From: AC-32 sp963772975
GTDB taxonomy: Bacteria; Actinomycetota; Thermoleophilia; Gaiellales; Gaiellaceae
Assembly: GCA_963772975.1 (NCBI GenBank)
Contig: CAVYZH010000010.1
Span: 310,001-374,000 of the forward strand
Direction of reading: 5' to 3'
Length of the DNA: 64,000 nucleotides
Positions within the stretch are counted from its first letter, which is position 1, and each line of letters starts with the position of its first letter. This document shows, one piece after another, positions 28,209 to 37,832 of the stretch. The position numbers and the translations under genes are program-made. The notes beneath the pieces were generated by a model. The model saw only the letters and a list, made by a program, of their open reading frames with translations, was not told the DNA's origin and did no database searches.

Positions 28209-31069
28209 CCTCCCTCCCGAAGCGTCCCCAGGCGCACGCGCACTCGCCCGGCCATCACGAGGTTCTCCTTCGCTGCATAGCGTGCCAGCGCCTCTTCAAG
28301 GGCCTCGGCGGCTTTCTTATGCCGGCCTGCCAGCGCCAGGACCTGTCCCAGGTCGGCGTACGTTTCGGCCTGGGCGTTCAGCGCCTCGGTGTGCTCGCCG
28401 ATCTGCACGGCCTCTCCCGCGAGCAGCTCGGCCGTGGCGTGCTGTCCGCGATGTGCCTCGACCAGCGCCTGAGCGTCACGCCAGAGCATTTGCGTGGAGG
28501 CGTCGTCGCTCGAGCCGAGCTCGGCTGCGCGCCACGCCCAACGCTCGGCTTCTTCAAGCTGTCCCACCTCGCAGTAGACGCGCGCGAGGCTGCCCGCGAT
28601 CGTGGAGAGCTCCGAAGACTGGCCGAGCTCCTCGTCGATCCGACAGCCGGTCTTGCCCGCCGCAACGGCGGCCGGAAGATCGCCCGCAAGCAGCTCGATG
28701 TACATGGCGTAGCCCTCGACGGCTGCGCGCACCGTCCGCGCGCCGCGTTCGATGACCTCTGCGCGGAGCTCGTCGAGGAGAACCCGCGCCCCGTCGAACC
28801 GCCCGAACATCGCGAGCGACGTCATGCGGAACGTCCGCAGCCAGTAGGTCCGCTGCTCCCGTGGATCCTGCTCGTCCAGCCAGGCGAGGAGCTCGGTGAC
28901 CGGCGTCGAGCCATGGAAACGCGCATGGCCCTGGTAGCCGACGAGCGCCGTCCCGCCCGCGGGTGCTGTGTAGGCCGCTGCTTGCTCGTACGCGCCGGCC
29001 ATTTGGTCCATGTGCGCCCGCATGTTGGCCACGCTGCCGAGGGCGCGGTAGGCAATGCGGAGCGCGAGCTCGTCGCCGGCGGCTTCGAACACCGGCAGCG
29101 CCTCGACGACGAGCGCCTCCAATGCATCGGCGGCGCCTACAGGCTTGACGGAGATGCGCAAAACGGCCTCGTGAATTCGGCCGCACAGCTCGCCTACGCG
29201 GTCGCCAGCTGCGGCCGAGCGTTCCGAGACGGAGCGCGCGCGGCTGAGGGCCTCGTCGATCGTGGTGCCCGTGAGCGCGTCGATGAGATCGGTTTCGAGG
29301 GCGAGGTCGACCTCTGCCGCAGGCGCCAGGGCGGCGGCACGCTGGAGGAGGTTCGCGGCGCTGCCGAAGTCAAGCCGGTTGAGCGCTCGCCGACCGGCGG
29401 TAGCCAGGCGGTCTCGCGCTTTCGCTGCGAGCTCAGTGTCCTCCAGGCCTAGCTCGCTGCGGTACCGTGCGGCCTGCTCGAGGTGGTAGCCGAGGAGCTC
29501 GTCCAGCTCGACGACGGCGGTACCGTGACCCTTGAGCCAGTCGGCAAAGCGCGTGTGCAGGTCTGCTCGAGCGGCCTTCGGCAGAGCGTCGTAAGCGGCG
29601 TCCCGGATCAGGAGGTGGCGGAAGCGGAAGCCGTCTTCGCCGGGGATCTGTGCTTTGTCCGGGGTGATCAGCTGCTTGCGGGTAAGCGCGGCGAGGCGCG
29701 GCGTCACCGCCCCCTCGCCGGGTGACAGTGCCTGGACGGCGCCGCGGTGAAAGACCTCTCCCTCAACCGCGCCGCACTCGAGCACGGCTCGCTCCACATC
29801 GTCGAGCTGGTCGAGGCGCGCTGCGAGCAGTGCCTGAAGCGTTGGCGGTACGACCACCTCGCCGCCGTCTTCGCCGGCCATCGCCAGCATCTCGCCCACG
29901 AACAGCGGGTTCCCGCCCGCCGCCCGCGAGATCTGGCCACGCACCGCCTCACCGATCCGAGGGGGTATCAGCGATTCCACGTCCTCCGCCGTCAGCGGCT
30001 CCAGCCGGAGCTGCACTGGCCATGCGGCGCGCCGTTCGATCAGCTCGGGACGCGACATGCAAACCAGCAGAATCGGCGAGCCTGAGGAGAGAAGCGCGAC
30101 GTGCTCGACGAGGTCGAGGAAGGTTTCCTCGCCCGAGTGGACGTCGTCGAAGAGCACGGCCAGCGCCCGCTGCGCCGCCGCGTGCTCGAGCGTCTTGCGA
30201 AACGCCCATGCGATCTCCTCCGCCGAAACACTCGTGTCGACCGCTCCCAGGAGGGAGCGGATCGCGGAGGCCGCTTCCGGGTCCGGAGGCAGCGTGTCGA
30301 GTTGCTTCAGCACCTCGACCACGGGCCAGTAGGTGATTCCCTCGCCGTAGGGAAGGCAGCGGCCGCGGGCGGTCGTTGCTTCGATTGGGGCGAGGGCCTC
30401 TGCGACGAGGCGCGATTTGCCCACGCCTGCATCGCCGACGATCGTGACGAGCTCGCACCGCCGTTCGCCTAGCGCCTGCTCCCATGCCTCGCGCACCAGC
30501 GCAAGTTCCTGTTCGCGCCCGACGAAGGGCGTCTCGTGGCTGCGCTCGGGTGCGCCGAGGATTCGGAGGAGCCGCTGCGCCGGAACGGGCTCGGCCTTCC
30601 CTTTGAGTTCGAGCGGCATGATCGGCTCGGCTTCGACGGCGTCGTGGACGAGCTCCAGTGTGTGCTCGCCGAGCAACACGTCTCCCGGTTCCGCCGCCTG
30701 CTCGAGCCGCGCGGCGACGTTGACGGCGTCGCCGGTCGCCAGGCGCTCCTCGGTACCGATGACGACCGTGCCGGTGTTGACGCCGATACGCGCTTGGAGT
30801 TCGAGCTCCACCAGAGCGTCCCGCATCTCTGCGGCCGCGCGCACCGCTCGTAGCGCGTCGTCCTCGTGCGCAGTCGGCACACCGAAGACCGCCATCACGG
30901 CGTCGCCGATGAACTTCTCCACCGTCCCACCGTGCCGCTCGACGATCGCCTTCATTCGCTCGAAGTAGCGTGCGAGCAGCTCGCGTAGCGCCTCCGGATC
31001 GACCGAGTCGCCGAGCTCGGTCGAGCCCGTGAGGTCGCAGAACAGGACCGTGACTGTCTTGCGCTGCAC
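28205..31069 (-). CDS. Class III adenylate/guanylate cyclase with AAA-type ATPase and TPR domains
   Basis: A 954-residue signalling protein. The N-terminal cyclase domain (about 1-170) has metal-binding Asp in VLFCDLTGST and FIGDAVMAVFG, plus GDAVNVAARLE with the transition-state Asn. An STAND-like ATPase follows with Walker A VGDAGVGKSRL at about residue 215 and Walker B LAVLFDDVHSG. The C-terminal 450 residues are helical TPR-like repeats. Such cyclase-ATPase-TPR proteins are abundant in soil actinobacteria, where the input signal and the output are mostly unknown. No membrane segment is visible. It is convergent with fabF. Confidence 0.88.
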
Positions 31070-31094
31070 GAGTGCATGATCGCTCGCGGGAGCG

Positions 31095-31874
31095 CTAGTC
31101 GCAGGCGCCGGCGTAGAAGCGCAGGTAGTCGCCGAAGTGCTGGTCCCAGTAGGTGCCGTCGTGATTGCCCGGCCAGACGTGGAAGGTGACGTCCGCGCCG
31201 CGAGCTCGTAGCTCGCGGGCGAGGTGCGACGCCGCCGGGCGGAGCTGGTCCTGCGTGCCGATGTCGATCCAGACCGGCGCGTCGTAGGGCGACCGCTTCC
31301 GCGCGATCTCGATCAGGTCGTGCCGCTTGAAGTCGGCCGCGTTGTCGAACCCGAAGGAGATGTCGTCGGAACCGGGCTCGAAGACGGCCGGCGAGTGCCC
31401 GCCGACCGCGCAGAACTTCCGCAGCCGTCCGAGGTCGAGCGCGCCGAAGCCGCCCATCGAGATCCCGCCGATCGCGATCCGGTCCTGGTCCGCGCCGCTG
31501 CGGGCTAGGGCCGCGGGGATCACCTCGTCGAGCACGTACGAGCCCCACTTGCCCTCCTTGCGGTCGTGCCACCAGCCGATGTCGCCCTCGGGGAGCACGA
31601 CGACCGGCGCCCGGTCGCCCAGCTTGCGCAGCGCCGAGACGAAGACGGGGCTGAGCGTGTCGCTCGGCGTGCCACCGTAGCCATGCAAAAAGACGAGCAG
31701 CGCCCTGCCGTCGCCCCCGCCCGGTGGCGTGACCAGCGTCTCGTAGAACGAGCGGCCGAAGAGCTTGCTCTTGACCGCGAAGGTGGAGACCTTGAGCGGC
31801 GTGTCCGGCTTCGAGCTCGACGAGCCGCACCCGACGGCAAGCACCACCAGCAGGAGCGAGACCCCGATTCGCAT
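31095..31874 (-). CDS. Lipoprotein alpha/beta-hydrolase (esterase)
   Basis: A 259-residue lipoprotein. The signal peptide MRIGVSLLLVVLAVGC ends in a lipobox, so Cys16 should be lipidated and the enzyme held on the outer face of the membrane. The alpha/beta-hydrolase core has the oxyanion strand VFLHGYGG, the nucleophile elbow IGGISMGGFGAL, a probable acid in DIGTQD and the catalytic His in PGNHDGTYW. It resembles esterase D/S-formylglutathione hydrolase-like and PHB depolymerase-like enzymes. The substrate is unknown. The ATG at 31874 is chosen because it starts the signal peptide. Confidence 0.85.
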   Translation of the reverse strand: MRIGVSLLLVVLAVGCGSSSSKPDTPLKVSTFAVKSKLFGRSFYETLVTPPGGGDGRALLVFLHGYGGTPSDTLSPVFVSALRKLGDRAPVVVLPEGDIGWWHDRKEGKWGSYVLDEVIPAALARSGADQDRIAIGGISMGGFGALDLGRLRKFCAVGGHSPAVFEPGSDDISFGFDNAADFKRHDLIEIARKRSPYDAPVWIDIGTQDQLRPAASHLARELRARGADVTFHVWPGNHDGTYWDQHFGDYLRFYAGACD

Positions 31875-31952
31875 CCGGGCGATGCTACTGCGGCAGTGTG
31901 CGGGCCGAAACGCTCGACGAGCTGCGCACACCGTCTCGCTAAGCTCGCTGCC

Positions 31953-32585
31953 ATGGCCGACCGGTGGGCGACGTTCGACTGTTACGGCACCCTGATCGAC
32001 TGGAACGGCGGCATCCGCGGCCAGCTCGCGCGTGTCTTCGGCGAGGAGCGGGCCGACGCGCTGCTCGTCCGCTACCACGTGCTCGAACCGATGCTCGAGG
32101 CCGATGGCACGCGCTCGTACCGTGGCGTGCTGACCGAGGCAATGCGCGGGCTGGGCGCGCCTGACGACGAGGAGGAGGCTCTCGCCAGCTCGCTTCCCGA
32201 CTGGCAGCCGTTCCCCGAGGTGCGCGAGGCGCTCGAGGCGGCGCGTGGCCGTGGCTGGAAGCTGGCGATCCTCTCGAACACCGATCCCGACTACATCGCA
32301 GCCTCGCAGGAGCGCATCGGCGTCCCGTTCGACCAGGTGATCGTCGCCTCCGAGATCGGCTCGTACAAGCCGGCGCTTGGGCACTGGCACACCTTCGAGG
32401 AGCGGGTCGGCCGCCTCCCGGACGTGCACGTGGCGGCGAGCCTCTTCCACGATGTCGCGCCGGCGAACGAGCTCGGCCTGTCCTCGATCTGGATCAACCG
32501 ACTCGGGGAGACACCGGGGCCGCACCCGACGCGCGAGCTGCCCGACCTCACCCGGCTTGCCGACACGCTCGAGGACGTCGCGTGA
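31953..32585 (+). CDS. Haloacid dehalogenase type II-like HAD hydrolase
   Basis: A 210-residue HAD protein. Motif I is FDCYGTLIDW with the nucleophilic Asp, motif II is LAILSNTDPDYI, motif III includes the Lys of EIGSYKPALGHW, and motif IV is FHDVAPANELGLSSIWINR. This pattern, with FDCYGTLIDW, is that of type II haloacid dehalogenases and close relatives that hydrolyse 2-haloacids or sugar phosphates. The ATG at 31953 starts MADRWATFDCYG. Seven bases separate it from the arginase-like gene, so the two are likely one operon. Confidence 0.85.
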   Translation: MADRWATFDCYGTLIDWNGGIRGQLARVFGEERADALLVRYHVLEPMLEADGTRSYRGVLTEAMRGLGAPDDEEEALASSLPDWQPFPEVREALEAARGRGWKLAILSNTDPDYIAASQERIGVPFDQVIVASEIGSYKPALGHWHTFEERVGRLPDVHVAASLFHDVAPANELGLSSIWINRLGETPGPHPTRELPDLTRLADTLEDVA

Positions 32586-32592
32586 GCGAGCT

Positions 32593-33369
32593 ATGAGCCG
32601 GCTGCGAGCCCGCTGTCCCGAGTGCCGCACGTTTACCGCCGTCGCGATCGGGCCGGGCTACGAGTGCCATTCGTGCGGGCGCGAGTACGGCGCCGGAATG
32701 GTGCGCGTGCCGCAGGCCTGGGGCGAGGGCGGCGAGTCGATGGCCGAGGCCGCGCGCCTGCCGCTGCCGTTCCCGGAGGCCGCCGTCGTCGAGGAGGAGA
32801 CGCTCGACGAGCAGACACTCGCGGTGGCGATCGACCTGCCGGAGCGGCCGCTAGTGCTCGGCGGCTGTTGCTGCTCCCATATCGGCGCCGTCGAAGCGCT
32901 TGCCGCACGCAACGGCAGGATCGCGCTGATCTGGATCGACGCCCACGGCGACCTGAACACGGTCGAGAGCTCGCCCTCCGGGAACCTCTGGGCGACGCCA
33001 TTCCGGATGATCCTCGAATCCGGCGCGGTCGATCCGCAGGACGCGATCCTGCTCGGCGCGCGAAGCCTCGATCCGCCGGAGCGCGAGTACATCGCCTCGA
33101 TCGGCCTGCGCACCGACGGCGAAGAGCTCGACGAAGCACTGGACGGAACCGCGGGCGCCTATGTCGCCCTCGACGTCGATGCGCTCGAGCCGGGTGAGAT
33201 CCAGCCCTTCATGCCGGAGCCAGGAGGTCTCACGCTTGGGGAGGTCGAGCAGCTCTTCAGCCGGGTCTGCGAGCGCACGACGATCCTGGGTGCGGGCTTC
33301 AGCGCTTCCGCCGCCGAGCCGGCGAACGTGGAGCCGCTTACGCGGCTGGCGCTCGCCCTGGGGCTGTAA
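32593..33369 (+). CDS. Arginase/agmatinase-family protein with N-terminal zinc ribbon
   Basis: A 258-residue protein. An N-terminal zinc ribbon has CPEC at about residue 8 and CHSC at about residue 25. The ureohydrolase fold follows with IWIDAHGDLNT, the metal-binding DAHxD strand, and ALDVDALEPGE, where the last Asp of the usual DxDxxDP is Glu. The first His motif GGDHS is replaced by GGCCCSH. These changes suggest an altered metal centre or a different substrate than arginine. It is adjacent to the HAD gene and upstream of accD. I am sure of the fold, not of the activity. Confidence 0.75.
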   Translation: MSRLRARCPECRTFTAVAIGPGYECHSCGREYGAGMVRVPQAWGEGGESMAEAARLPLPFPEAAVVEEETLDEQTLAVAIDLPERPLVLGGCCCSHIGAVEALAARNGRIALIWIDAHGDLNTVESSPSGNLWATPFRMILESGAVDPQDAILLGARSLDPPEREYIASIGLRTDGEELDEALDGTAGAYVALDVDALEPGEIQPFMPEPGGLTLGEVEQLFSRVCERTTILGAGFSASAAEPANVEPLTRLALALGL

Positions 33370-33406
33370 CTCCCGGCCGAGGCGCCGGGTCTAAACTCGC
33401 AAGTTC

Positions 33407-34252
33407 GTGTCAGAACGGATCGACGTCTCAATCGAGCACCGCCATGCGCCCGCCGAAGACGGTGGCAAGCCGCACCCGAACACCTGCCCCAGGTGCGGCT
33501 CGCACTACCGCGACGACGAGCTCGCGGCGTCGCTGTACGTCTGCACGCAGTGCGGGCACCACTTCCCCGTCCATGCGCGTGACCGCATCAAGCAGCTGAC
33601 CGACGAGGACAGCTTCGTCGAGGAGGCGGCCGAGCTGCGCTCCGACGACCCGCTCGAGTTCTTCGACCTGCGGCCCTATACCGAGCGGCTCTCGGAGGCC
33701 GAGCTCACGACCGGCCTGGGCGAGGCGATGGTGATCGGCCGGGCCGCGATCGAGGAGCTGCCGTGCCAGCTTGCGGTGATGGAGTTCGGGTTCATGGGCG
33801 GCTCGATGGGCCGCGTCGTCGGTGAGAAGTTTGCGCGCGCCTGCGAGGGCGCGGCCGAGCGCGGCGTGCCGCTGGTCTCGGTCACGACGACCGGTGGCGC
33901 GCGCATGCAGGAGGGGATTCTCTCGCTGATGCAGTTGCCAAAGACCGTCTGTGCCGTCGAGGACCTGCACGACTCGGGCGGGACGCTGATCAGCGTGATG
34001 GCGCATCCCACGACCGCGGGTGTGCTCGCGAGCTTCGCCAGCCTCGGCGACGTGCTGGTGGCCGAGCCGGGCGCGCTGCTCTCGTTCACCGGCCCGCGGG
34101 TCGTGCAGCAGACGACGCGCGAAAAGCTGCCCGAAGACTTCGGCCTCGCGGAGTCCAACTACCGCCACGGCCACGTCGACGCGATCGTCCCCCGACCCGA
34201 GCTGCGTGGCACCGTCGCGCGCCTCTTGAGGCTGTTCGCCGATGGCCGGTGA
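33407..34252 (+). CDS. accD: Acetyl-CoA carboxylase carboxyltransferase, beta subunit
   Basis: A 281-residue AccD. The N-terminal zinc ribbon has CPRCGSHY and CTQCGHHF, and the crotonase-like core has MEFGFMGGSMGRVVGEKF, TTTGGARMQEG and LMAHPTTAGV-type segments. With AccA it transfers the carboxyl group from biotin on AccB to acetyl-CoA. The GTG at 33407 (VSERIDVS) is the start used. AccA overlaps its end by 11 bases. accB and accC are not in this window. Confidence 0.93.
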   Translation: MSERIDVSIEHRHAPAEDGGKPHPNTCPRCGSHYRDDELAASLYVCTQCGHHFPVHARDRIKQLTDEDSFVEEAAELRSDDPLEFFDLRPYTERLSEAELTTGLGEAMVIGRAAIEELPCQLAVMEFGFMGGSMGRVVGEKFARACEGAAERGVPLVSVTTTGGARMQEGILSLMQLPKTVCAVEDLHDSGGTLISVMAHPTTAGVLASFASLGDVLVAEPGALLSFTGPRVVQQTTREKLPEDFGLAESNYRHGHVDAIVPRPELRGTVARLLRLFADGR

Positions 34253-35183
34253 AGCCGAGCTTCGGCTGCGAGAGCAGCTCTCGCGGCTGAGGAGCCTGCC
34301 GCTCCTGCGGGGGGCCAAGCTCTCGGGCGAGCTGGAGCGGCTGCAGAAGCAGCTCGAACGGATCGTCGCCGAGCCGAGCAGTGAGGAGATCTGGCGCTCG
34401 GTCGAGCTTGCGCGGCATCCGGACCGGCCGTACACGCTCGACTACGTGGAGCGCCTGCTGGACGACTGGTTCGAGCTTCACGGCGACCACCACCACGGCG
34501 ACGACGCCGCGCTCGTCGCAGGCCTCGGGCGCTTCCGCGGCCGCACGATCGTGTTGCTCGGCAACCAGAAGGGCCGCGACGTGAAGGAGCGCACGCGGCG
34601 CAACTTCGGCATGGCCTATCCGGAGGGCTACGGGAAGGCGATGCGCGCGATGGAGCTCGCCGAGCGGCACGGCTTCCCGATCCTCAGCCTCGTCGACATT
34701 CCCGGCGCCTACCCGGGCGTGATCGCCGAGCAGCACGGCCAGGGCGGCGCGATCGCCCGCTCGCAGGCCCAGCTCGCGCGGCTCCACGTCCCGGTCGTCG
34801 CCTGTGTGATCGGCGAGGGCGGCTCTGGCGGCGCGATCGCCACGGCGCTCGCCGACCGGGTGCTGATGCAGGAGAACGCGATCTACACGGTGATCTCGCC
34901 CGAGGGTTGCGCGGCGATCCTCTGGCGCGACGCCGGCGAGGCGCGCAAGGCGGCCGCGGCGTTCAAGCCGGACGCGGCGCACTGCCTCGAGCTCGGTGTG
35001 ATCGACGCGATCGTGCCGGAGCCGGCCGAGGGCGCCCACACGAACGCCGACAAGGCCGCGCTGCTGCTCGGCGACGCCCTGGCCGAGTCGCTGGAGTTGT
35101 TCGACGGCCAGTCCGGCGACGACTTGCGGCGGCAGCGACGTGTGCGGTTTCGCACAATCGGCCAGGTGCCCGCAATCCGCTAG
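34242..35183 (+). CDS. accA: Acetyl-CoA carboxylase carboxyltransferase, alpha subunit
   Basis: A 313-residue AccA. Typical segments are ELHGDHHHGDDAALVAGLGR, FGMAYPEGYGKAMRAMELAE, LVDIPGAYPGVIAEQHGQG and VIGEGGSGGAIATALADRV, the last with the oxyanion-forming glycines. It forms the carboxyltransferase with AccD and feeds malonyl-CoA to the fab genes nearby. Separate accD and accA genes are usual outside the acyl-CoA carboxylases of mycobacteria and streptomycetes, so this is a lineage clue. Confidence 0.94.
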   Translation: MAGEAELRLREQLSRLRSLPLLRGAKLSGELERLQKQLERIVAEPSSEEIWRSVELARHPDRPYTLDYVERLLDDWFELHGDHHHGDDAALVAGLGRFRGRTIVLLGNQKGRDVKERTRRNFGMAYPEGYGKAMRAMELAERHGFPILSLVDIPGAYPGVIAEQHGQGGAIARSQAQLARLHVPVVACVIGEGGSGGAIATALADRVLMQENAIYTVISPEGCAAILWRDAGEARKAAAAFKPDAAHCLELGVIDAIVPEPAEGAHTNADKAALLLGDALAESLELFDGQSGDDLRRQRRVRFRTIGQVPAIR

Positions 35184-35204
35184 AAACCGCGGCATAAGCG
35201 GCGC

Positions 35205-35333
35205 TTTTCCACACCTTCCACAGGCTTATCCCCTGTCCGTACACATGTCGAGGCCGGCTTGTAGCCGGCCCCGACCGTAACCCCCCGTTGGGTGGAGAAG
35301 CTTTGTAAGAAGTACGACCCCGAGTTGTGGACT
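35205..35333. other. Cluster of DnaA-box-like sequences between accA and ligD
   Basis: The 233-base accA-ligD gap contains TTTTCCACA at 35205-35213 (one mismatch to TTATCCACA), TTCCACAGG at 35217-35225, TTATCCCCT at 35226-35234 and TTGTGGACT at 35325-35333. The last is in the opposite orientation to the first. The same gap is AT-richer than its flanks around 35295-35340. This looks like a DnaA-binding cluster, although outside the expected origin. Confidence 0.4.
35252..35270. repeat. Hairpin in the accA-ligD gap
   Basis: GGCCGGCT-TGT-AGCCGGCC is a perfect 8-base stem-loop without a T run. It sits inside the DnaA-box-like cluster and may be a REP-like element or the end of the accDA transcript. 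Confidence 0.5.
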
Positions 35334-35416
35334 GTATGTACCCGGCGGACGAGGATGCAAACCTCGCGAGCCGGGTAGCGCACGCAGAAGAAGAGGAAAC
35401 GCGCTAGAAAGAGCGC

Positions 35417-37750
35417 GTGAGCCTGCGCGAATACGAGCGGAAGCGCGACCGCAAGAAGACTCCCGAGCCGTTCAGCCGCAAGCGAAAGGGCAAGCAGCCG
35501 ATCTTCGTCGTCCAGCGCCACGACGCGCGGCGGCTCCACTACGACTTCCGGCTCGAGCGCGACGGCGCGCTCGCAAGCTGGGCTGTCCCCAAGGGCATCC
35601 CGCTCGAGGTCGGCGAGCGCCACCTGGCCGTCCACGTCGAGGATCACCCGCTCGACTACGCGGGCTTCGAGGGCGAGATCCCGAAGGGCGAGTACGGCGC
35701 CGGCACGGTCGAGATCTGGGACTCGGGCACCTACGAACTGGTCGAGGAGAAGCGCGACGGCGGTCTGACCGTCCGCCTGCACGGCAAGAAGCTCGAAGGG
35801 CTCTGGACGCTCGTCCCCGCGCACCTCGACGGCAAGGAGCAGAACTGGCTCATGCTGCGCAAGCAGGACGACGGCGCCGGCCCGGCCGCCCCGAGACGCA
35901 AGTACCCGGCGATGCTCGCGACGCTCTCCGACCCGAAGCAGATCCCAACAGGCGAGGGTTGGGAGTTCGAGATCAAGTGGGACGGCTACCGGATCGTCGC
36001 CCGTGTCGCCGGCGGTGAGGCCGAACTGCGGACGCGCAAGGACCAGGACTACACCGAGCGATTCGCCAACGTCGCGAAGGAGCTGGCCAACGCGCTGAAG
36101 ACGCCCGACTGCGTCGTCGACGGCGAGGTCTGCGCGCTCGACGAGGAGGGCCGCCCGAGCTTCTCTGCGATGCAGCAGGGGAAGCCGGGCACGCCGATCG
36201 TCTACTACGTCTTCGACCTGCTCGAGGTGGACGGCGAGCCGGTGATCGATCTGCCGCTCTCCGAGCGGCGCAAGCGGCTGCGCAAGCTGCTCGACGGCCG
36301 CAACCGCACCATCCAGTTCTCGGAGGGCTTCTCGGACGGCCCGGCGCTCTACGAGGCGGCACAACAGCGCCGGCTCGAGGGGATCATGGGCAAGCGGCTC
36401 GACTCGAAATACCTGCTCGGGAAGCGTTCGCACGACTGGCTCAAGTTCAAGACGCACGGCGAGCAGGAGTTCGTGGTCGCCGGCTACACGAAGGGCAAGG
36501 GCCGCCGCGAGTGGTCGTTCGGCTCGCTGGTGCTGGCGACGAACGGGCCCGAGGGCCTGGAGTGGGTCGGCAACGTCGGCACCGGCTTCGACGACGACGA
36601 GCAGGAGCGGCTGCTGAAGAAGCTCAAGCCGCTCGAGCGCAAGACCTCGCCCTTTCCGAAGCCGCCGGAGATGCCGCGGATCCGCAAGGGGGACGTCGTC
36701 TGGGTCGAGCCGAAGCTCGTCGCCGAGGCCTCGTTCGCGGAGTTCACGCACGACCGCCGCCTGCGCGCGCCGGTCTACCTCGGTCTGCGCGATGACAAGG
36801 ACGCGAGTGAGGTACGGCTCGAGACGGCGGAGCCGATCCCGGACGTGATCCGCAAGGGTAAGCGCATGCTCCGCCTCTCGAACCTCGACAAGCCCTTCTG
36901 GCCGGAGGAGGGGATCACCAAGGGCGATTTGCTCGCGTACTACCGCGACGTTGCGGCGGTACTCCTCCCCCACATCCGCGAGCGGCCGTTCACGCTGAAG
37001 CGCTACCCGGACGGCTGGCAGGGGAAGTTCTTCTTCCAGAAGGATGCGCCGGCGGGGATGCCCGACTGGATCCCGACCGTCCAGCTCGAGGTCTCGACCC
37101 GCGAGAAGCCGCGTCAGCGCCGCAAGATCAAGGCGCCGCTCGTGAACGACGAGCTCGCCCTGCTGTGGATGGTGAACATGGGCTGCATCGACCTGAACAC
37201 CTGGTACTCGCGGGTAGACAAGCTCGATCGGCCGGATTTCGTGCTCTTCGACCTCGACCCCTCGCCGGACGTCCCGTTCCCCGACACCGTGCAGGTCGCG
37301 CTGCTCGTGAAGGAGACGCTGGACACGCTCGGACTCGAGTCGTTCCCGAAGACGAGCGGCGCCGACGGGATCCACGTGCTCGTCCCGATCGCGCGCCGGC
37401 ACACTTACGAGGACACGCGGCAGTTCGCCGAGATCGTCGCGGGAGCACTCGCCTCGACACACCGCGGCCTCGTCACGACCGAGTGGTCGAAGTCGAAGCG
37501 CAAGGGCGTGTTGATCGACGCGAACCAGAACGGCGAGGGCAAGACGATTGCGTCGGTCTACTCGGTGCGGCCGAAGGCTGGCGCGTCCGTCTCGACGCCG
37601 CTGCGCTGGGAGGAGGTCGACGAGTCGCTCGACCCGTCCGCGTTCACGATGGAGGTCGTCCGCCGGCGCGTGGCCGAGCAGGGCGACCTCTTCGAAGGCG
37701 TACTGAGGACGAAGCAGTCGCTGTCGGCTGCTTTACGCCGCCTTCGCTAA
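35417..37750 (+). CDS. ligD: ATP-dependent DNA ligase D (NHEJ multidomain enzyme)
   Basis: A 777-residue LigD with domain order phosphoesterase-ligase-polymerase. The PE domain (residues 1-150) has RHDARRLHYDFRLERDG and the AVHVEDHPLDY and GEYGAGTVEI strands. The ligase domain has the adenylated Lys187 in FEIKWDGYRI. The polymerase domain starts near residue 480 and has the metal-binding FDLDPSPD at about residue 612. The same order is found in Pseudomonas LigD, whereas Mycobacterium has POL-PE-LIG. It repairs double-strand breaks with Ku, but no ku gene is in this window. The start is the GTG at 35417. Confidence 0.95.
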   Translation: MSLREYERKRDRKKTPEPFSRKRKGKQPIFVVQRHDARRLHYDFRLERDGALASWAVPKGIPLEVGERHLAVHVEDHPLDYAGFEGEIPKGEYGAGTVEIWDSGTYELVEEKRDGGLTVRLHGKKLEGLWTLVPAHLDGKEQNWLMLRKQDDGAGPAAPRRKYPAMLATLSDPKQIPTGEGWEFEIKWDGYRIVARVAGGEAELRTRKDQDYTERFANVAKELANALKTPDCVVDGEVCALDEEGRPSFSAMQQGKPGTPIVYYVFDLLEVDGEPVIDLPLSERRKRLRKLLDGRNRTIQFSEGFSDGPALYEAAQQRRLEGIMGKRLDSKYLLGKRSHDWLKFKTHGEQEFVVAGYTKGKGRREWSFGSLVLATNGPEGLEWVGNVGTGFDDDEQERLLKKLKPLERKTSPFPKPPEMPRIRKGDVVWVEPKLVAEASFAEFTHDRRLRAPVYLGLRDDKDASEVRLETAEPIPDVIRKGKRMLRLSNLDKPFWPEEGITKGDLLAYYRDVAAVLLPHIRERPFTLKRYPDGWQGKFFFQKDAPAGMPDWIPTVQLEVSTREKPRQRRKIKAPLVNDELALLWMVNMGCIDLNTWYSRVDKLDRPDFVLFDLDPSPDVPFPDTVQVALLVKETLDTLGLESFPKTSGADGIHVLVPIARRHTYEDTRQFAEIVAGALASTHRGLVTTEWSKSKRKGVLIDANQNGEGKTIASVYSVRPKAGASVSTPLRWEEVDESLDPSAFTMEVVRRRVAEQGDLFEGVLRTKQSLSAALRRLR

Positions 37751-37760
37751 CGGCTACCCT
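37732..37760 (+). promoter_or_regulatory. Promoter at the end of ligD
   Basis: TTTACG (37732-37737) and TACCCT (37755-37760) fit -35 and -10 boxes with exactly 17 bases between them. Transcription would start near 37767 and give a leader of about 155 bases before rsgA. Confidence 0.45.
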
Positions 37761-37796
37761 GCGCCAGTTCGCTGTTTTCGGCAAAGGAGGTGCGAC

Positions 37797-37832
37797 ATGA
37801 CGACGATTGCACTCTCCGGTCGCAGAGCCTGA
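37797..37832 (+). CDS. Putative leader peptide upstream of rsgA (11 aa)
   Basis: ATG at 37797 opens an 11-codon frame MTTIALSGRRA ending in TGA at 37830-37832. It has the best Shine-Dalgarno in the region, AAAGGAGG at 37783-37790, six bases upstream of the ATG. A frame this short behind a perfect RBS and upstream of alternating hairpins is typical of ribosome-sensing leader peptides. The two consecutive Arg codons (CGC AGA, with AGA rare in this composition) would be a natural stalling point. Its translation is inferred from sequence only. Confidence 0.5.
   Translation: MTTIALSGRRA

Noticed and set aside
35180..37462. A 760-codon minus-strand frame opposite ligD.
   Set aside because: Shadow of ligD; repetitive Leu/Arg/Asp/Val composition and no domain.
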